64,000 nucleotides of DNA from Fructilactobacillus hinvesii (lineage in GTDB: Bacteria; Bacillota; Bacilli; Lactobacillales; Lactobacillaceae). The stretch lies in NCBI RefSeq assembly GCF_024029435.1, contig NZ_CP097118.1, positions 744,001 to 808,000 of the forward strand, read 5' to 3'. The position numbers and the translations under genes were made by a program. Below, piece after piece: positions 10,939-21,377 of the stretch (position 1 is the stretch's first letter; every line of letters begins with the position of its first letter). The notes beneath the pieces are model-generated. The model was not told where the DNA came from. It was given only the letters and a program-made list of their open reading frames with translations, and did no database searches.

Positions 10939-11523
10939 TTAATCAGCTAAAGGACTAATAATGGTGGGAACGTGGAGTTCACTTTCTACCCGCTGCGCAC
11001 TTTGCAAATTAGCTGTCATGGGAACTAACTGTAAAGTGGGATAGGCTTTTAATGCCGTTTGTAATTCAGTCAGATGGTCGGTTGCCACGATTCCCCGAAA
11101 TTGATGGTCACTTAGCCACTGAAGGGCGTGGGGCCATTCTGCGGCCGGCAGATTTGTAAATGCTGGAGAGAAGAACGGATCCATCCCAGCACTTGCTCCC
11201 AGCAGAATTTCTAAGGCCTCGTCGTCTAAATGTTGTGTTTTCGTTGTAGCGCCAAAAATAACCCCATCAACACCTAATTCTTGGCACTGAAACAAGTCGT
11301 CTTCCATCAGTTTGATTTCCGTGTCGTTCCACTCGCTAGCGTGGGGCGTTGCGCTAATCCACACGTCAAGACTTTTTTGGTGTTCGTGCAAGTAGCGCGT
11401 GGTAGCCGCAATTAAACCACGACTCGGGGTCTGGGCGTGATTAGCAAGGGCAACTCGCAGCAATGCTTGTTCTGCTGCTTTGGGCACCTCCTGAAAGGTC
11501 GCAATTAACGGTTCAATGTTCAT
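10939..11523 (-). CDS. cutC: CutC-family protein
   Basis: 194 residues of a TIM-barrel. The family is historically linked to copper homeostasis, but its biochemical role is still uncertain. Recognisable pieces are GLIAATTRY near 36, the acidic helix followed by ELGVDGVIFGA near 83-92, and a PFFSPAFTNL block in place of the usual TFHRAFD. It is somewhat shorter than typical bacterial CutC and several of the most conserved positions differ, so it is a divergent member. ATG 11523 follows AGGAGGAT on the minus strand. Confidence 0.65.
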   Translation of the reverse strand: MNIEPLIATFQEVPKAAEQALLRVALANHAQTPSRGLIAATTRYLHEHQKSLDVWISATPHASEWNDTEIKLMEDDLFQCQELGVDGVIFGATTKTQHLDDEALEILLGASAGMDPFFSPAFTNLPAAEWPHALQWLSDHQFRGIVATDHLTELQTALKAYPTLQLVPMTANLQSAQRVESELHVPTIISPLAD

Positions 11524-11646
11524 GATTAATCATCCTCCTTGAACCTATCATATCATGCAAAAGAGCTTCGGGTCGCCCTCTACGTACCCCGAACAGGTGT
11601 GCTATAATGTACGTCTAAAGTTAGAAAATAGAAAGCGGAGAAATTT

Positions 11647-12171
11647 ATGACTAATCACATTGTTTTGTTCGAACCCCTAATGCCTGCTAATACAGGAAAT
11701 ATTGCCCGGACCTGTGCGGGAACAGATACCGTTTTGGATTTGATTAAACCGCTCGGGTTTTCTGTAGATGATAAGCACCTGAAACGAGCAGGACTTGATT
11801 ATTGGAATAAGGTTGATATTCGGTATCATGATAATTTACCGGCCTTTTTAGCTACCGTTTCTAATCAGAAAAATATGTTCTTAATTTCTAAATTCGGGGC
11901 CAAGACCTATACGGAACCGGATTATCATGACGCTGATCAGGACTACTACTTTATCTTTGGTAAGGAAACAACGGGTCTTCCCGAACGGTTTGAACAGCAG
12001 TATGCTGAACAAGCCCTACGGATTCCCCAGGATGATCGCCACATTCGGGCCCTCAATCTCTCAAACACCTGTGCCATTGTGATTTATGAAGTGTTACGGC
12101 AACAATCGTTTGCGGGCTTGGACCGCGTTCATACTTACGAACATGATAAACTAAAAGATTTTAAAGAATAG
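11647..12171 (+). CDS. trmL: tRNA (cytidine/uridine-34 2'-O)-methyltransferase TrmL
   Basis: 174 residues of a SPOUT-fold SAM methyltransferase that 2'-O-methylates the wobble base of tRNA-Leu isoacceptors. Family motifs are [11 protein letters not shown] (13-23), FGKETTGLP (104-112) and IRALNLSN (133-140), the last two forming the trefoil-knot SAM site. The short form without extra domains is typical of TrmL/YibK. It is followed after 13 bases by ftsK. Confidence 0.92.
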   Translation: MTNHIVLFEPLMPANTGNIARTCAGTDTVLDLIKPLGFSVDDKHLKRAGLDYWNKVDIRYHDNLPAFLATVSNQKNMFLISKFGAKTYTEPDYHDADQDYYFIFGKETTGLPERFEQQYAEQALRIPQDDRHIRALNLSNTCAIVIYEVLRQQSFAGLDRVHTYEHDKLKDFKE

Positions 12172-12184
12172 GAGAGGAGTTTTT

Positions 12185-14521
12185 GTGGCGGCTAGAAAAC
12201 CAACGAAAAAGCGCACTACCAGAAAGAAACCAACCAGACGCCGCCAAACCACGAAAGCCAAACAACCCCGCTTACGGAATCGGTTGCTGGCGTACTTAGG
12301 CCAAAAACGGCACAATCTGTTTGGTTTAATGGAATTGATTTTAGCGGTACTTGGTCTTTTTAAACTGGGTATCGTTGGGGTGGGAGTAGCTAATTTAACC
12401 CGGCTGGTGGTCGGAAACCTATATCCCGTTCTGCTTCTGCTGTTGGCAGTTTTAGGAGCTCTGACCGGTTTGGAACTAAAACTGCCGAAGCTCAAAGAAC
12501 GGGTGCTTGGTGGTCTTCTTTGCATCGGACTGGGATTGTTACTAGGAGCGTCCGTATTACAGTTTAATAGCCTTGGATTGCACGTGCAGTTGCTCCAAAT
12601 CACTTGGGAAAGCGTTAGCAACGATTTAATTTCCGGTAAAATTAGTACCAACGCGGGAGGTGGACTCCTAGGGGCGGGCTTATTACTGATTTGTGCTAAG
12701 CTTTTCTCCTGGATTGGGGCAACTGGATTAGCAGTGGGCCTGATTATTGCCGGGTTCTTATTGTTGTTTAGGATTAACGTAGCTCACGTTCTTCGAAGGG
12801 GAATAAGACGCACACAAGGCTGGCTTAGGGCTAAAAGAGCAGCTTGGCATCGGCGGCAATTGGACCATTCCAAGCAGTCTCAAGTTCAACCTAGCGTTAC
12901 AGCCACTCCACCAGTAACTAATGAGATTGTAGAATCGACGCCGTCTGCTGATAGTGCTACACCGGCATCTGTGGCCCCGGCTCCTCAAGAACAACCGGAA
13001 AGACCACCAAAAGTTCAGGTAGCAAGTGAGCAACCCGCTCCGGAACCAGAACCAGCGCCCGAATCCGCTCCCACGGTCACGGCAGCAAACGCTAGTGACT
13101 ACCAGTTACCAGCTGTGAACCTGTTGAGTCAGATTCCTCCGGTTGATCAAACCCAGGAAATCGCAACTGCTAATCGTAATTCAAACACCCTGCAGGAAAC
13201 GTTACGGAGTTTCGGGATTGATGCTACCGTCAAACATGTTAGTTTGGGGCCGTCTGTGACGGAATACGAGTTAGAGCCAGCGGTCGGAGTCAAAGTTAGT
13301 AAGATTGTGAATCTAAGTGATGACTTAGCGTTAGCCCTAGCGGCCAAGGACATTCGAATTGAAGCCCCGATTCCAGGGAAATCACTAATTGGAATTGAAG
13401 TTCCAAATCAAGAAGTGGCCACGGTTTCTTTTCGTGAGGTCTTTGAGCGGCAATCAGCTCAGGATCGCCATAGTTTTTTGACGGTTCCCTTAGGCAAGGA
13501 CGTTAATGGGAACGTGGTCTCCTGTAATTTAACTAAGATGCCCCATTTGCTGATTGCTGGTTCAACGGGAAGCGGGAAATCGGTGGCCATTAACGGGATG
13601 CTTGTCAGTCTGCTATTAAAGGCTCGTCCTGATCAGGTGAAGTTAATGCTGATTGACCCTAAGCGGGTGGAATTGGGAGTTTACAACGGGATTCCCCACT
13701 TGTTATCCCCAGTGGTTTCTGATCCAAAAAAAGCGGCCCGAGCACTGCATAAAGTGGTCAGTGAAATGGAAGCCCGATACAAGTTGTTTGCTAAAAGTGG
13801 GCAACGAAAAATTGAGGGTTACAATCAGTTTATCCAGGAACAGAATCAGCAAGAAGGCACTGATTTACCACCGTTACCATACATCGTGGTCGTGGTTGAC
13901 GAGCTGGCTGATTTAATGATGACGGTGTCAAACGAGGTGGAAAGTGCGATCATTCGCTTAGCTCAAATGGGACGAGCAGCCGGGGTGCACATGGTTCTAG
14001 CTACTCAGCGACCTTCAGTAGATGTTATTACGGGATTGATCAAGGCTAACGTCCCGTCACGGATTGCTTTTGCGGTTTCCAGTGGGATTGATTCGCGGAC
14101 GATCCTTGATGCCAACGGAGCGGAAAAATTACTGGGACGTGGGGACATGTTGTACCAACCAATTGGGCAAAGCCGCGCCAGTCGGGTTCAGGGTTCGTTT
14201 ATTTCGGACGTTGATGTTGAAACGATTGTGAATGCGGTGAAACAGGAAGGGCAGCCGGAATACGATGATAACTTAGTTGTAACTGATGCTGAAATGGAAG
14301 CCGAAGCGGCTGAAGAGGACCAGGATCCGTTGTTTGATGAAGCGCTAGCGTTCGTGGTTCACGAACACAAGGCCAGTACCTCGATGTTGCAGCGGCGCTT
14401 CCGGATTGGTTATAACCGGGCCGCACGCATTATCGATGACTTTGAACAACGGGGCTACGTGGGTCCACAACGGGGAAGTACGCCCCGGACGGTTTATAAG
14501 CAAGAGGATGCCGATCACTAA
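12185..14521 (+). CDS. ftsK: DNA translocase FtsK/SpoIIIE
   Basis: 778 residues. It is a septal ATP-driven DNA pump that clears chromosome from the closing division site. A basic N-terminus (1-30) is followed by about four membrane helices (40-200), a Pro/Glu/Ala-rich linker (about 225-300) and the motor. Walker A GSTGSGKS is near 459 and Walker B VVVDEL near 567. The C-terminal winged-helix gamma domain (about 715-775, [18 protein letters not shown]) reads the polar DNA guides. The start is GTG at 12185 behind AGGAGAGGAG. It ends in a strong terminator. Confidence 0.95.
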   Translation: MAARKPTKKRTTRKKPTRRRQTTKAKQPRLRNRLLAYLGQKRHNLFGLMELILAVLGLFKLGIVGVGVANLTRLVVGNLYPVLLLLLAVLGALTGLELKLPKLKERVLGGLLCIGLGLLLGASVLQFNSLGLHVQLLQITWESVSNDLISGKISTNAGGGLLGAGLLLICAKLFSWIGATGLAVGLIIAGFLLLFRINVAHVLRRGIRRTQGWLRAKRAAWHRRQLDHSKQSQVQPSVTATPPVTNEIVESTPSADSATPASVAPAPQEQPERPPKVQVASEQPAPEPEPAPESAPTVTAANASDYQLPAVNLLSQIPPVDQTQEIATANRNSNTLQETLRSFGIDATVKHVSLGPSVTEYELEPAVGVKVSKIVNLSDDLALALAAKDIRIEAPIPGKSLIGIEVPNQEVATVSFREVFERQSAQDRHSFLTVPLGKDVNGNVVSCNLTKMPHLLIAGSTGSGKSVAINGMLVSLLLKARPDQVKLMLIDPKRVELGVYNGIPHLLSPVVSDPKKAARALHKVVSEMEARYKLFAKSGQRKIEGYNQFIQEQNQQEGTDLPPLPYIVVVVDELADLMMTVSNEVESAIIRLAQMGRAAGVHMVLATQRPSVDVITGLIKANVPSRIAFAVSSGIDSRTILDANGAEKLLGRGDMLYQPIGQSRASRVQGSFISDVDVETIVNAVKQEGQPEYDDNLVVTDAEMEAEAAEEDQDPLFDEALAFVVHEHKASTSMLQRRFRIGYNRAARIIDDFEQRGYVGPQRGSTPRTVYKQEDADH

Positions 14522-14532
14522 CCAGTCAAAAC

Positions 14533-14575
14533 AAAAAGAGGACTGAAAAATCTGCATTTTTCAGTCCTCTTTTTG
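14533..14575. terminator. Terminator after ftsK
   Basis: An 18-base arm (14533-14550) built on AGAGGACTGAAAAA and its complement, with T-runs at both ends. It is also suitably placed for the convergent DUF4044 gene. Confidence 0.9.
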
Positions 14576-14586
14576 TTTGGTGATGC

Positions 14587-14709
14587 TTAGCCACCAAAAA
14601 CGGTTAAGGCAGAGCCCAAAATGACCCCGGCAAGGGTTACAATAATCATGATCCACACAAAAACGTACAGGATTTTTTGAAAGGTTGACTTATCTTTCCA
14701 TTTTGTCAC
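14587..14709 (-). CDS. DUF4044-type small membrane protein
   Basis: A 40-residue protein starting MTKWKDKSTFQKI and continuing into one membrane helix (about 15-36). This is the form of DUF4044 proteins found beside DUF3397 and mraZ in lactobacilli. The GTG at 14709 is chosen because GTGGTGG lies just upstream; an ATG at 14727 would add six residues. The function of the family is unknown. It is transcribed against the ftsK/mraZ direction and ends in the ftsK terminator. Confidence 0.72.
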   Translation of the reverse strand: MTKWKDKSTFQKILYVFVWIMIIVTLAGVILGSALTVFGG

Positions 14710-14800
14710 ATTTACCACCACTTTCATTTTTTTTCGTTTAGAACCAATTCTAAAGGTGTCTGTTGGTCATTGCAAATGATATTTAGAAAGGAGGAAACTC

Positions 14801-15196
14801 ATGCAGATGGTTCAAGTTCCCACTTCAATGAGTGCTTTGTTCCAACTTCAAATTATTCCAGCAATTGGGCTCGTGCTACTAGGATTCATCGTGAGTTTAA
14901 TTAAACGGCTTAGTCACCAGCGATGGTTAAAAAAAGTGCGGCTACTAGATCTGTGCCCGCTTTTTGCAATCTGGGTAATCCCAGGTCTGACGCTGACTAG
15001 TCACGGCAATACCTGGTTGCCCCCGCTTTTGAGCATTTGGTTTGGGAGTGGGGCATTGTTGTTAATGATTTTGTTTTGTAAAGATGGTGAAATTATTCTC
15101 AAGCCATTTTTAATTCGCTGGTGGCGATGTGGCGATTTATATTGGCTGGCTTGCTATTTAATTGCACTTAGCTATGAAATTGGAATTCGGCTCTAA
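14801..15196 (+). CDS. DUF3397 membrane protein
   Basis: 131 residues with four predicted membrane helices (about 16-36, 48-64, 71-90 and 108-128) and short loops. Proteins of this form precede mraZ in most Lactobacillaceae, and their function is unknown. The ATG at 14801 is preceded by AAAGGAGGAAA. The constant link with the dcw cluster suggests, but does not prove, a role in envelope growth. Confidence 0.75.
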   Translation: MQMVQVPTSMSALFQLQIIPAIGLVLLGFIVSLIKRLSHQRWLKKVRLLDLCPLFAIWVIPGLTLTSHGNTWLPPLLSIWFGSGALLLMILFCKDGEIILKPFLIRWWRCGDLYWLACYLIALSYEIGIRL

Positions 15197-15252
15197 GTAG
15201 CATCAGAACAAATGTTCTCGTGCTACTTTTTTTGTGGGTAAAGTCCCTAATT

Positions 15253-15278
15253 AAGTGGTTCAAAGTGGGAGATTGTGG
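15253..15278 (+). promoter_or_regulatory. MraZ operator: three GTGG boxes at 10-bp spacing
   Basis: GTGG occurs at 15255, 15265 and 15275, exactly one helical turn apart, each preceded by AAG, AAA or ATT. MraZ proteins are known to bind tandem TGGG/GTGG-type repeats at 10-bp spacing before their own operon. A fourth GTGG at 15234 is out of phase. The boxes end 40 bases before the mraZ start and overlap the place of the -35. Confidence 0.8.
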
Positions 15279-15284
15279 TAGACT
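15276..15284 (+). promoter_or_regulatory. Candidate -10 of the mraZ/dcw promoter
   Basis: TGGTAGACT is an extended -10 (TG-n-TAGACT). The region 17 bases upstream (TGGTTC) is a poor -35 and lies inside the MraZ boxes, consistent with autoregulation by occlusion. Confidence 0.45.
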
Positions 15285-15318
15285 GAGATTAGATTTAGGG
15301 GGACAGGAGGTCGAACTA

Positions 15319-15744
15319 GTGTTACTTGGTGAATATCGTCACAATGTTGACACAAAGGGACGGCTGATCATCCCGGCTAAATTTCGAGAACAACTGGGAT
15401 CCAAGTTTATGGTTACCCGGGGACTTGATGGATGCTTGTTCGGGTATCCGCAAGCAGAATGGGAAAAGGTGCAGACAGAGATTGACCGCTTACCGTTTAA
15501 CAAGCGGGATGCCCGGACCTTTGCCCGCCTCTTTTTTTCCGCTGCGACGGAGTGTGAATTTGATAAGCAGGGGCGAATTAACCTCCCCGAACCGTTGTTA
15601 CAGTATGCCCACTTGGAAAAGCAATGTGTGCTAGCCGGGGTTTCCAATCGGTTTGAGATTTGGAACGCGGACCGGTGGGATCGTTACAACGACCAAGCCC
15701 AAGATGATTTTAATGAGATTGCCGAAAATTTATTAGATTTTTAA
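15319..15744 (+). CDS. mraZ: Transcriptional regulator MraZ
   Basis: 141 residues with two AbrB-like SpoVT repeats (about 5-50 and 76-120), each with the DTKGRLIIPAK or DKQGRINLPE pattern. MraZ forms a ring and represses or activates the dcw operon by binding tandem boxes. The GTG at 15319 gives MLLGEYRHN, the usual family start, behind ACAGGAGG; longer in-frame starts would run through the promoter. It is the first gene of the division and cell-wall cluster, with matching boxes just upstream. Confidence 0.95.
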   Translation: MLLGEYRHNVDTKGRLIIPAKFREQLGSKFMVTRGLDGCLFGYPQAEWEKVQTEIDRLPFNKRDARTFARLFFSAATECEFDKQGRINLPEPLLQYAHLEKQCVLAGVSNRFEIWNADRWDRYNDQAQDDFNEIAENLLDF

Positions 15745-15762
15745 GCGTAGGAGTCAGTAGTA

Positions 15763-16707
15763 ATGACCGAATTCAAACACGAAACAGTACTATTACACGA
15801 AGCTGTAGCTGAGTTGCACGTTCAACCAGCTGGTTTATACGTGGACTGTACCCTGGGCGGAGGTGGTCATAGCGCGCTGATTCTTTCCGAACTAACCACT
15901 GGTCATTTGTACGCCTTTGATCAGGATCAAACCGCAATTACGTATAATGAGCAGCACCTTCAGCCGTTTTTACGGCAACAAAAAGTGACGTTTATTCACG
16001 ATAACTTTCGCAACCTGCAATCTGATTTGGCAGAGCAGGGCGTTAGCACCGTAGATGGAATTGTCTATGACTTGGGGGTTTCTTCTCCGCAATTTGATGA
16101 TGCAAAACGGGGCTTTAGTTACCAACGGGATGCTAGGCTTGATATGCGGATGGATCAACGCCAAGCTCTGGATGCTTATCAAGTGGTAAATCAGTGGCCG
16201 TATGAAGATTTGGTTCGGATTTTCTTTCGGTACGGGGAAGAAAAATTCTCGAAGCAAATTGCCCGTAAGATTGAGCGCGAACGCCAAGAACAACCAATTG
16301 AAACGACAACCGAACTTGCGGAAATTGTGAAAGCAGCAATTCCAGCGGCAGCCCGGCGGCACGGTGGTAATCCAGCAAAACGGGTATTTCAAGCGATCCG
16401 GATTGCGGTCAACGACGAACTTGGGGCTCTTGAGGCGTCCCTTGAACAGGCGCTAAACCTACTAAAACCCCACGGTCGGCTTGCCGTCATTACGTTTCAA
16501 TCTTTAGAGGATCGACTGGTAAAACGGATGTTTAAGGAACAAACCACCATCCCAGATTTACCACCGAATCTGCCAGTGATTCCACCGGAATTAGAGCCGC
16601 ACTTTAAAATGGTGCAGAAAAAACCAATTTTGCCTAGTGCAGCTGAACAAACTGAAAATCATCGTTCCCACAGCGCTAAGCTACGCATCATTGAAAGAAT
16701 TAGGTAG
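15763..16707 (+). CDS. rsmH: 16S rRNA (cytosine-1402-N4)-methyltransferase
   Basis: 314 residues. It methylates N4 of C1402 in the ribosomal P site. The SAM-binding motif CTLGGGGHS is at about 29-37, YDLGVSSPQ near 104-112 and [10 protein letters not shown] near 243-252. It follows mraZ by 18 bases and precedes ftsL by 14, in the standard dcw order. Confidence 0.96.
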   Translation: MTEFKHETVLLHEAVAELHVQPAGLYVDCTLGGGGHSALILSELTTGHLYAFDQDQTAITYNEQHLQPFLRQQKVTFIHDNFRNLQSDLAEQGVSTVDGIVYDLGVSSPQFDDAKRGFSYQRDARLDMRMDQRQALDAYQVVNQWPYEDLVRIFFRYGEEKFSKQIARKIERERQEQPIETTTELAEIVKAAIPAAARRHGGNPAKRVFQAIRIAVNDELGALEASLEQALNLLKPHGRLAVITFQSLEDRLVKRMFKEQTTIPDLPPNLPVIPPELEPHFKMVQKKPILPSAAEQTENHRSHSAKLRIIERIR

Positions 16708-16721
16708 GAGGTCTCATCATC

Positions 16722-17087
16722 GTGGCACAAAATGGTCTTGCTGAACGACAAGTTGGTTTCAATCCAACTTCTCGCAGAAATTATCAACCGCACCGAAAAG
16801 GACGGCCAGTTCCCCAACTGCGCCTGTCCACATTTGAAAAAACCATCATGGTAACGGGGGTCATCCTAATGGTGGCCCTGATGATCGCCGTGGTGTCCGC
16901 CAAAAATCAGCTTAATCAAGAACAACGAACCCTGCAGAATACAACGACGAAGAGTTCCAAGTTAAACCGACAAAATCAAAGTCTGAGTCAGGAACTGGAC
17001 GTAAAGGAAATGAAAGCCATTAATCACGTAGTTAAACAGGATAAACTTTCCATTGCAGATTCAGACGTAAGGAATGTTTCACGATGA
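16722..17087 (+). CDS. ftsL: Cell division protein FtsL
   Basis: 121 residues of a bitopic divisome protein that forms a complex with DivIB and DivIC and helps activate septal PBP2B/FtsW. It has a basic cytoplasmic N-terminus, one membrane helix at about 41-60 and an extracellular coiled coil at about 61-105. The start is GTG at 16722 behind GTAGGAGGTC. The stop overlaps the pbp2B start by four bases (ATGA), indicating coupling. Confidence 0.88.
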   Translation: MAQNGLAERQVGFNPTSRRNYQPHRKGRPVPQLRLSTFEKTIMVTGVILMVALMIAVVSAKNQLNQEQRTLQNTTTKSSKLNRQNQSLSQELDVKEMKAINHVVKQDKLSIADSDVRNVSR

Positions 17088-18895
17088 ATAAGAAACAAAC
17101 TGAGATGAATAATCAAAGAAGAGCAGTCAAAACCAGGCAATTAGCGGGAAAAAGCTTATTGTTCTTTGTTTTGGCGATTTTCTTGTTGATTATCATCTTT
17201 TTTTCGCACAAGGCCCTTTTTAAACGAGCCAACGGAGTTAATCTCGCTGATCGAACCCAAAAACTGTACAATCAAACCAGCATTATGCATGCCCGGCGGG
17301 GAACCATTTACGCTAGTAACGGACAACCACTGGCAGAAAATACGAATACTTATACGCTTTATGCGGTTTTAAACCATCAGCAAAAGGATTTAAAAGGGAA
17401 GCCAGAATACGTGCAGGACAAGGAAAAAACGGCGCGGATATTGGCTGCTAATTTACCGATTTCCTACGAGAAAGCCTATCAAGCCTTAAATCCTAAGCAG
17501 AAAACCTTTCAGGTGGAATTTGGAAACGCGGGAAATAACATTTCATTAGCGACCAAACAAAAGATTCAAGCGGGTCATTTAACGGGATTGAACTTTATTG
17601 CGCAACCCGCGCGGATGTATCCCAACGGAATCTTTGCTTCTCACGTAGTCGGATTAGCATCTTCAAAGGTGGATCAAAAGACCCAGCAGACTAATTTAAT
17701 TGGACAGATGGGAATTGAAAACCGCTTTGAAAAGGATTTAAAGGGAACGGACGGATTTAAGCAGAGTCAACATGATAACTACGGGTATCAAATTCCGTCA
17801 GAAAAACCCAAGGAAAAGAAACCACAAAATGGCAAGAACGTGCATACAACGATTGACCCCAAGCTAGAAAGACTCTTAGAGAACCAAATGAGTCAGGTTG
17901 ATCAGGATGTTCATCCGAAGGTTTTAAATGCAATCCTGATGGACGCTAAAACCGGAGAGATTAAGGCTGCTGCACAACGCCCCACCTTTAATCCCACTAC
18001 CGGACAAGGGCTAGGTGACGTTTGGCGGGATACCCTAACTCAGGATCTGTACGAACCAGGCTCGACCATGAAGATTTTTACGATGGCAGCTTCGATTGAT
18101 AGCGGTCACTACCGCGGTTCTGATACATATCGTTCCGGGATCTACCAAATTGGAAATCAAATCGTGCCCGATTGGAATCGAAATGGCTGGGGAACGATTA
18201 CTTATGATAAGGGATTTGCTTTGTCTAGTAACGTTGCCATGGCTCACCTTGAAGAAAACATGGGACCTGAAACTTGGAAAAATTACATCAAACGGTTCCA
18301 GTTATTGCAGAATAATTCGTCCGATTTTGACCAACAGGCCATGGGTTCCATGCAGTTCCAGCGTCCAATTGAACAAGCCAATACGGCCTTTGGACAGGGG
18401 ATCCAGGTGACTGCGCTCCAAATGATGCAAGGCTTTACGGCGATTGCTAACAACGGAACCATGATCAAACCTCGTGTTGTTGATAAGGTTACTGATAGTC
18501 AAAACAAACGAGTGATCAAAAATTATTCACGCCAAGTGGTTGGTCATCCCATTTCGGCATCAACCGCCAAACAGATGCGTAAGCACATGGAAGACGTGGT
18601 TTACAAAGATTACGGTATCGGCCATGATTTTCAAATTGATGGTTATCGGGTGGCTGCTAAAACGGGGACGGCGCAAGTGGCGGATGAACACGGGCAGTAT
18701 GAAAACGGGAACAACAGCTACCTATATTCGGTTGCCGGAATGGCTCCCGCTAAAAAACCCCGTTATATCATGTACGTCACGATGAAACAACCGCAATTAG
18801 GTGATCACATCGCCACTAAGGAAAGTGCTAAAATTTTCAACGTAGTGATGAAAAAAGCGCTGGATGATGATAAAAACAAAAAGCAGACAAATTAG
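17084..18895 (+). CDS. pbp2B: Septal penicillin-binding protein 2B (class B transpeptidase)
   Basis: 603 residues. It cross-links septal peptidoglycan with FtsW. An N-terminal membrane helix (about 24-44) leads into the dimerisation domain and the transpeptidase domain. The catalytic motifs are intact: SxxK as STMK at 327-330, SSN near 381, and KTG near 526. The protein ends directly after the transpeptidase domain with a lysine-rich tail, so the C-terminal PASTA domains seen in Bacillus PBP2B and Streptococcus PBP2x are absent. The following 123 bases hold only a weak hairpin and no PASTA-like reading frame. Confidence 0.93.
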   Translation: MNKKQTEMNNQRRAVKTRQLAGKSLLFFVLAIFLLIIIFFSHKALFKRANGVNLADRTQKLYNQTSIMHARRGTIYASNGQPLAENTNTYTLYAVLNHQQKDLKGKPEYVQDKEKTARILAANLPISYEKAYQALNPKQKTFQVEFGNAGNNISLATKQKIQAGHLTGLNFIAQPARMYPNGIFASHVVGLASSKVDQKTQQTNLIGQMGIENRFEKDLKGTDGFKQSQHDNYGYQIPSEKPKEKKPQNGKNVHTTIDPKLERLLENQMSQVDQDVHPKVLNAILMDAKTGEIKAAAQRPTFNPTTGQGLGDVWRDTLTQDLYEPGSTMKIFTMAASIDSGHYRGSDTYRSGIYQIGNQIVPDWNRNGWGTITYDKGFALSSNVAMAHLEENMGPETWKNYIKRFQLLQNNSSDFDQQAMGSMQFQRPIEQANTAFGQGIQVTALQMMQGFTAIANNGTMIKPRVVDKVTDSQNKRVIKNYSRQVVGHPISASTAKQMRKHMEDVVYKDYGIGHDFQIDGYRVAAKTGTAQVADEHGQYENGNNSYLYSVAGMAPAKKPRYIMYVTMKQPQLGDHIATKESAKIFNVVMKKALDDDKNKKQTN

Positions 18896-19018
18896 CTGAG
18901 CAGAGGACGCTGCTTTAAACTATCCTTACACGCCAAGAAGCGGTTCAGCTCAATTAATGATTTAGAGTAAAGTAGTAATTTGGGTTAGCACGATAGGTGC
19001 AGAAAGGAATGGAATTTA

Positions 19019-19984
19019 ATGGAAATCATGGATGGAATATTACCCCTCGTGGTGGGGTTTGCCTTAACGCTAGGCTTTACCCCCTTACTAATTAAATATT
19101 TTCGGGCCAAAAAAGAAGGTCAGATGATTCGTGAGGAAGGACCGAGTTGGCACGAAAAAAAGAGTGGAACGCCCACGATGGGAGGACTAGGCTTTGTAAC
19201 AGCCATCATTTTGACCGGGATTGGGCTGGGTCTCTGGTTGCACCAGTTAAATTCTGTCCTGTTGATTTTATTGTTTGTCCTGTTGTTCTTTGGCTTAATT
19301 GGGATGTGGGACGATAGCATCAAGCTCTTTCGGCGCCAAAACGAAGGGTTTAAAGCATGGCAAAAATTCGCCCTCCAAGTCTTTGGTTCCCTGGTCTTTG
19401 CAGCGGGATACTACGTATGGGGGTTTCCCATGTCAATCCGCTTCTTTGGCATCGGTGAAGTTCACTTAGGCTTCTTGTACGTGTTGTTTGTCATCTTCTG
19501 GCTAACTGGTTTTTCCAACGCGGTCAACTTAACCGACGGTCTCGACGGGTTAGTCAGTGGATTGAGTGCGATTGCATTTGCTGCCTATGGAATCATTGCT
19601 CAGGTGCAAGGTCAATACGAAGTAGAACTTTTCTGCTGGACGGTGGTTGGCTCCGTGCTGGCCTTTCTGGTCTTTAACCATAAACCGGCCCAAATCTTCA
19701 TGGGTGACATGGGATCATTAGCATTGGGAGCGGCTCTTGCAGCGGTTTCTATCTTGTTACACCATGAACTTTCCCTGTTATGGATTGGACTTGTGTTTGT
19801 TTTAGAAACTCTCAGTGTGATTCTGCAAGTAGGATCCTTTAAACTAACCGGGAAGCGGATTTTTAAGATGACCCCCATTCATCATAGCTTTGAAATGATT
19901 GGTTGGAGTGAATGGAAAATTGACCTGGTTTTCTGGGCCGTGGGCTTATTTACCGCCGTCACCGGTGTATTGACAATGATTTAA
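19019..19984 (+). CDS. mraY: Phospho-N-acetylmuramoyl-pentapeptide transferase
   Basis: 321 residues and about ten membrane helices. It makes lipid I from UDP-MurNAc-pentapeptide and undecaprenyl phosphate. Family motifs are TPTMGG (51-56), the D-rich NLTDGLDGL (171-179) carrying catalytic Asp residues, and TPIHHSFE (284-291). The ATG at 19019 is preceded by AGAAAGGAATGG. It is followed after 14 bases by murD. Confidence 0.96.
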   Translation: MEIMDGILPLVVGFALTLGFTPLLIKYFRAKKEGQMIREEGPSWHEKKSGTPTMGGLGFVTAIILTGIGLGLWLHQLNSVLLILLFVLLFFGLIGMWDDSIKLFRRQNEGFKAWQKFALQVFGSLVFAAGYYVWGFPMSIRFFGIGEVHLGFLYVLFVIFWLTGFSNAVNLTDGLDGLVSGLSAIAFAAYGIIAQVQGQYEVELFCWTVVGSVLAFLVFNHKPAQIFMGDMGSLALGAALAAVSILLHHELSLLWIGLVFVLETLSVILQVGSFKLTGKRIFKMTPIHHSFEMIGWSEWKIDLVFWAVGLFTAVTGVLTMI

Positions 19985-19998
19985 GGTAGGAGCTTAGC

Positions 19999-21375
19999 AT
20001 GCGAGAGATTAATGATTATCGAGATAAAAACGTGCTGGTATTTGGAGCAGGAATGAGTGGCACCAATGCCGCCCTTTTGTTGGTTAAATTGGGTGCTCAC
20101 GTGACTCTAACTGATGCGAAATCGGCTACAGAGATTGCGGATTATCAGCGTTTGGAGAACGCTGGCGTTAAAGTAGTTGCCGGTGATTCTCCAGTTAGTT
20201 TGGTTGATTCCGCTGATCTAATGGTCAAAAATCCAGGTATTCCCTATACGGTACCGTTGGTGCAGGCTGCATTGCAAAAACAGATTCCCATTATTTGTGA
20301 GGTAGAATTGGCTTCAGAAATTTCCAGTGCTCCGATCATTGGTGTGACCGGAAGTAACGGAAAAACAACGACCACGACTATGATTAGTGAGATGTTGAGT
20401 GCCGGGATGAGCAATGGAAAAGCCTATCGGGCCGGAAACATTGGCATTCCAGCAACGCAAGTCGCCCAACGGGTGACGGCCCATGATCAAATTGTTATGG
20501 AACTGTCCAGTTTTATGTTGCTGGGGATTACGCAACTACATCCCCACATTGCGGTCATTACGAACATTTACTCGAATCATTTAGATTACCACAAGACAAG
20601 GGCTAATTACGTTGCCGCTAAGATGCGGATTACAAAGAACCAAACTAACCGGGACTTTTTGGTGATGAACTTTGATCAACCAGAATGGCGGAAACTAAGT
20701 CAGCAAAGTCAGGCGCTGGTAGTACCATTTTCTGCGCAGGGTCAATACGAAGATGGAGCCTATCAACACCGCGGTAAGTTGTACTTTCGCGATGAGTTCA
20801 TCATGAAGGCGGATGAATTAAAGAGTAACAGTGAGCCAAACATCGAGAACGCTTTGGCTGCGATTGCGGTGGCTAAGTTATCGGGAGTTCCAACGGCTAA
20901 AATTGTAGAGGTCTTAAAGACTTTCTCCGGGGTTCGGCATCGAAATCAGTACGTGTTAACCGCGGATGGCCGGGAATTTTACAACGATTCGAAGGCTACG
21001 GATATCGAAGCCACGCAAATGGCATTGGCCGGCATGCACCAACCAGTGGTTTTAATTGCAGGAGGCTTAGACCGGGGCTATACGTTTGAAAAACTTGAAC
21101 CAGAGCTACGTGAGCATGTACGTGGCATGGTCGTCTTTGGCGAAACGGCTGAGTTAATGAAGCAGGCCGGGACGGCAGCGGGCGTCCCAACCATTAAGGT
21201 GGTTAATAACCTGGACCAAGCAGTGCCAGAGGCCTACCAACTAAGCCAACCGGGTGATGTAATCTTGCTGTCACCCGCAAACGCCAGCTGGGATCAATTT
21301 GCAAGTTATGAAGAACGCGGAGACCGCTTTATTACGAATGTCGAACAACTGACCGGCCAACGGGAGGAGAAATAA
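19999..21375 (+). CDS. murD: UDP-N-acetylmuramoylalanine--D-glutamate ligase
   Basis: 458 residues. It adds D-Glu to UDP-MurNAc-L-Ala at the expense of ATP. The N-terminal Rossmann-like part starts [14 protein letters not shown]. The ATP P-loop [12 protein letters not shown] is at about 115-126, and the Mur-ligase C-terminal domain has a YNDSKATD motif near 327. It is followed by murG after two bases, so the two are tightly coupled. Confidence 0.96.
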   Translation: MREINDYRDKNVLVFGAGMSGTNAALLLVKLGAHVTLTDAKSATEIADYQRLENAGVKVVAGDSPVSLVDSADLMVKNPGIPYTVPLVQAALQKQIPIICEVELASEISSAPIIGVTGSNGKTTTTTMISEMLSAGMSNGKAYRAGNIGIPATQVAQRVTAHDQIVMELSSFMLLGITQLHPHIAVITNIYSNHLDYHKTRANYVAAKMRITKNQTNRDFLVMNFDQPEWRKLSQQSQALVVPFSAQGQYEDGAYQHRGKLYFRDEFIMKADELKSNSEPNIENALAAIAVAKLSGVPTAKIVEVLKTFSGVRHRNQYVLTADGREFYNDSKATDIEATQMALAGMHQPVVLIAGGLDRGYTFEKLEPELREHVRGMVVFGETAELMKQAGTAAGVPTIKVVNNLDQAVPEAYQLSQPGDVILLSPANASWDQFASYEERGDRFITNVEQLTGQREEK

Positions 21376-21377
21376 AG

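Noticed and set aside
15234-15278. The GTGG repeats considered as a short tandem repeat or CRISPR remnant.
   Set aside because: Only four bases are shared at 10-bp steps, which fits a protein-binding array and not CRISPR. No CRISPR array was seen anywhere in the window.
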